NCBI RefSeq assembly: GCF_964340395.1
Contig: NC_135559.1
Coordinates: forward strand, 11,697,759 to 11,761,758
Reading direction: 5' to 3'
Length of the DNA: 64,000 nucleotides
From: Glandiceps talaboti
Taxonomy: Eukaryota; Hemichordata; Enteropneusta; Spengelidae
The notes under the pieces are model-generated. The model did not search any database, was not told the DNA's origin, and worked only from the letters and a program-made list of their open reading frames with translations. Both the position numbers and the translations under genes were made by a program. This document shows positions 63,771 to 64,000 of this stretch, piece by piece; within the stretch, counting starts at the first letter, position 1, and every line of letters starts with the position of its first letter.

Positions 63771-63953
63771 CTGTGGTGTTATATTCTTCCATTGACCACT
63801 GTCTAAGTTATCTCTTGCCAAGACAACAACTGCACCATCTTGTCTTTCTCCCATGATATCGTGATAGCTACCAATACCATGAACCACTAATAAGCTACCA
63901 TAGTGGAACCGTAATGATGTACGCCAGTCAGCAAAGTCAGTCTCAGAAAGGAT
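63771..63953 (-). CDS. Unidentified gene, penultimate coding exon (- strand)
   Basis: Read on the - strand, an acceptor (ttattgagtag) precedes 63,953 and a donor CAG|gtaata follows 63,771. The 183 nt give 61 residues, beginning ILSETDFADWRTSLRFHYGS, continuing LLVVHGIGSYHDIMGERQ and DGAVVVLARDNLDSGQWK, ending NITPQ. Composition is clearly protein-like (balanced charge, Trp, Gly turns, no low complexity), unlike the AT-rich chance ORFs around it, and it splices in phase 0 to the next exon. I do not recognise the family. It has no signal peptide or membrane segment in view. Earlier exons lie beyond 64,000. Confidence 0.8.
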
Positions 63954-64000
63954 CTACTCAATAACGATAACAAAAGTATACAAATTCAATCATAAAATGA

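Overview
The window looks like nuclear DNA of an animal. It is AT-rich, about a third to a half of it is simple repeats, minisatellites and small foldback elements, and its one clear gene is split into short exons by GT-AG introns of about 0.6 to 20 kb. That gene, on the + strand, is the Discs-large / SAP97 / PSD-95 scaffold family (DLG1-4 type MAGUK). I cannot name the species. Intron sizes, LINE tails and a strongly over-used octamer (TACATGTA) suggest a marine invertebrate bilaterian such as a hemichordate, mollusc or brachiopod, but this is a guess.

Layout. 1-21,946: no gene recognised. It holds GT, TA, CTGT and CATA microsatellites, several minisatellites (41-bp at 8.7 kb, 48-bp at 14.7 kb, about 100-bp at 20.3 kb) and a 203-bp foldback element at 6.6 kb. 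21,947-60,143: ten DLG coding exons, whose splice phases all agree. Exon 1 is a candidate alternative N-terminus. Exon 2 is a proline-rich linker. Exons 3-5 encode PDZ1, 6-7 PDZ2, 8 a second proline-rich linker, and 9-10 PDZ3. The joined reading frame is about 461 residues. The L27 domain expected upstream and the SH3 and guanylate-kinase domains expected downstream were not found. 60,144-63,344: presumed intron 10, with a repeat-rich stretch and a roughly 40-bp minisatellite. 63,345-63,953: the last two coding exons of an unidentified gene on the - strand, which lies either inside a DLG intron or just beyond a broken DLG locus.

The introns carry the most distinctive structure. A 132-bp element with a conserved core (CTGGCGTT...CTGCAGAAAATAAA) occurs seven times, always in gene-sense orientation and always in DLG introns. 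A 65-bp unit is amplified into an 11-copy higher-order array in intron 3 and exists as one diverged copy in intron 8. Several foldback (MITE-like) families and two 5'-truncated LINE 3' ends are also present.

How the genes work together: DLG proteins are cortical scaffolds whose class I PDZ domains bind C-terminal S/T-X-hydrophobic tails of receptors, channels and polarity proteins at septate or adherens junctions and synapses. All three PDZ domains here keep the carboxylate-binding GLGF loop and the class I alpha-B histidine. No relation to the - strand gene can be inferred. I found no bacterial, phage, CRISPR or viral content, and nothing that looks like an undescribed multi-gene system; the novelty, if any, is in the repeats.
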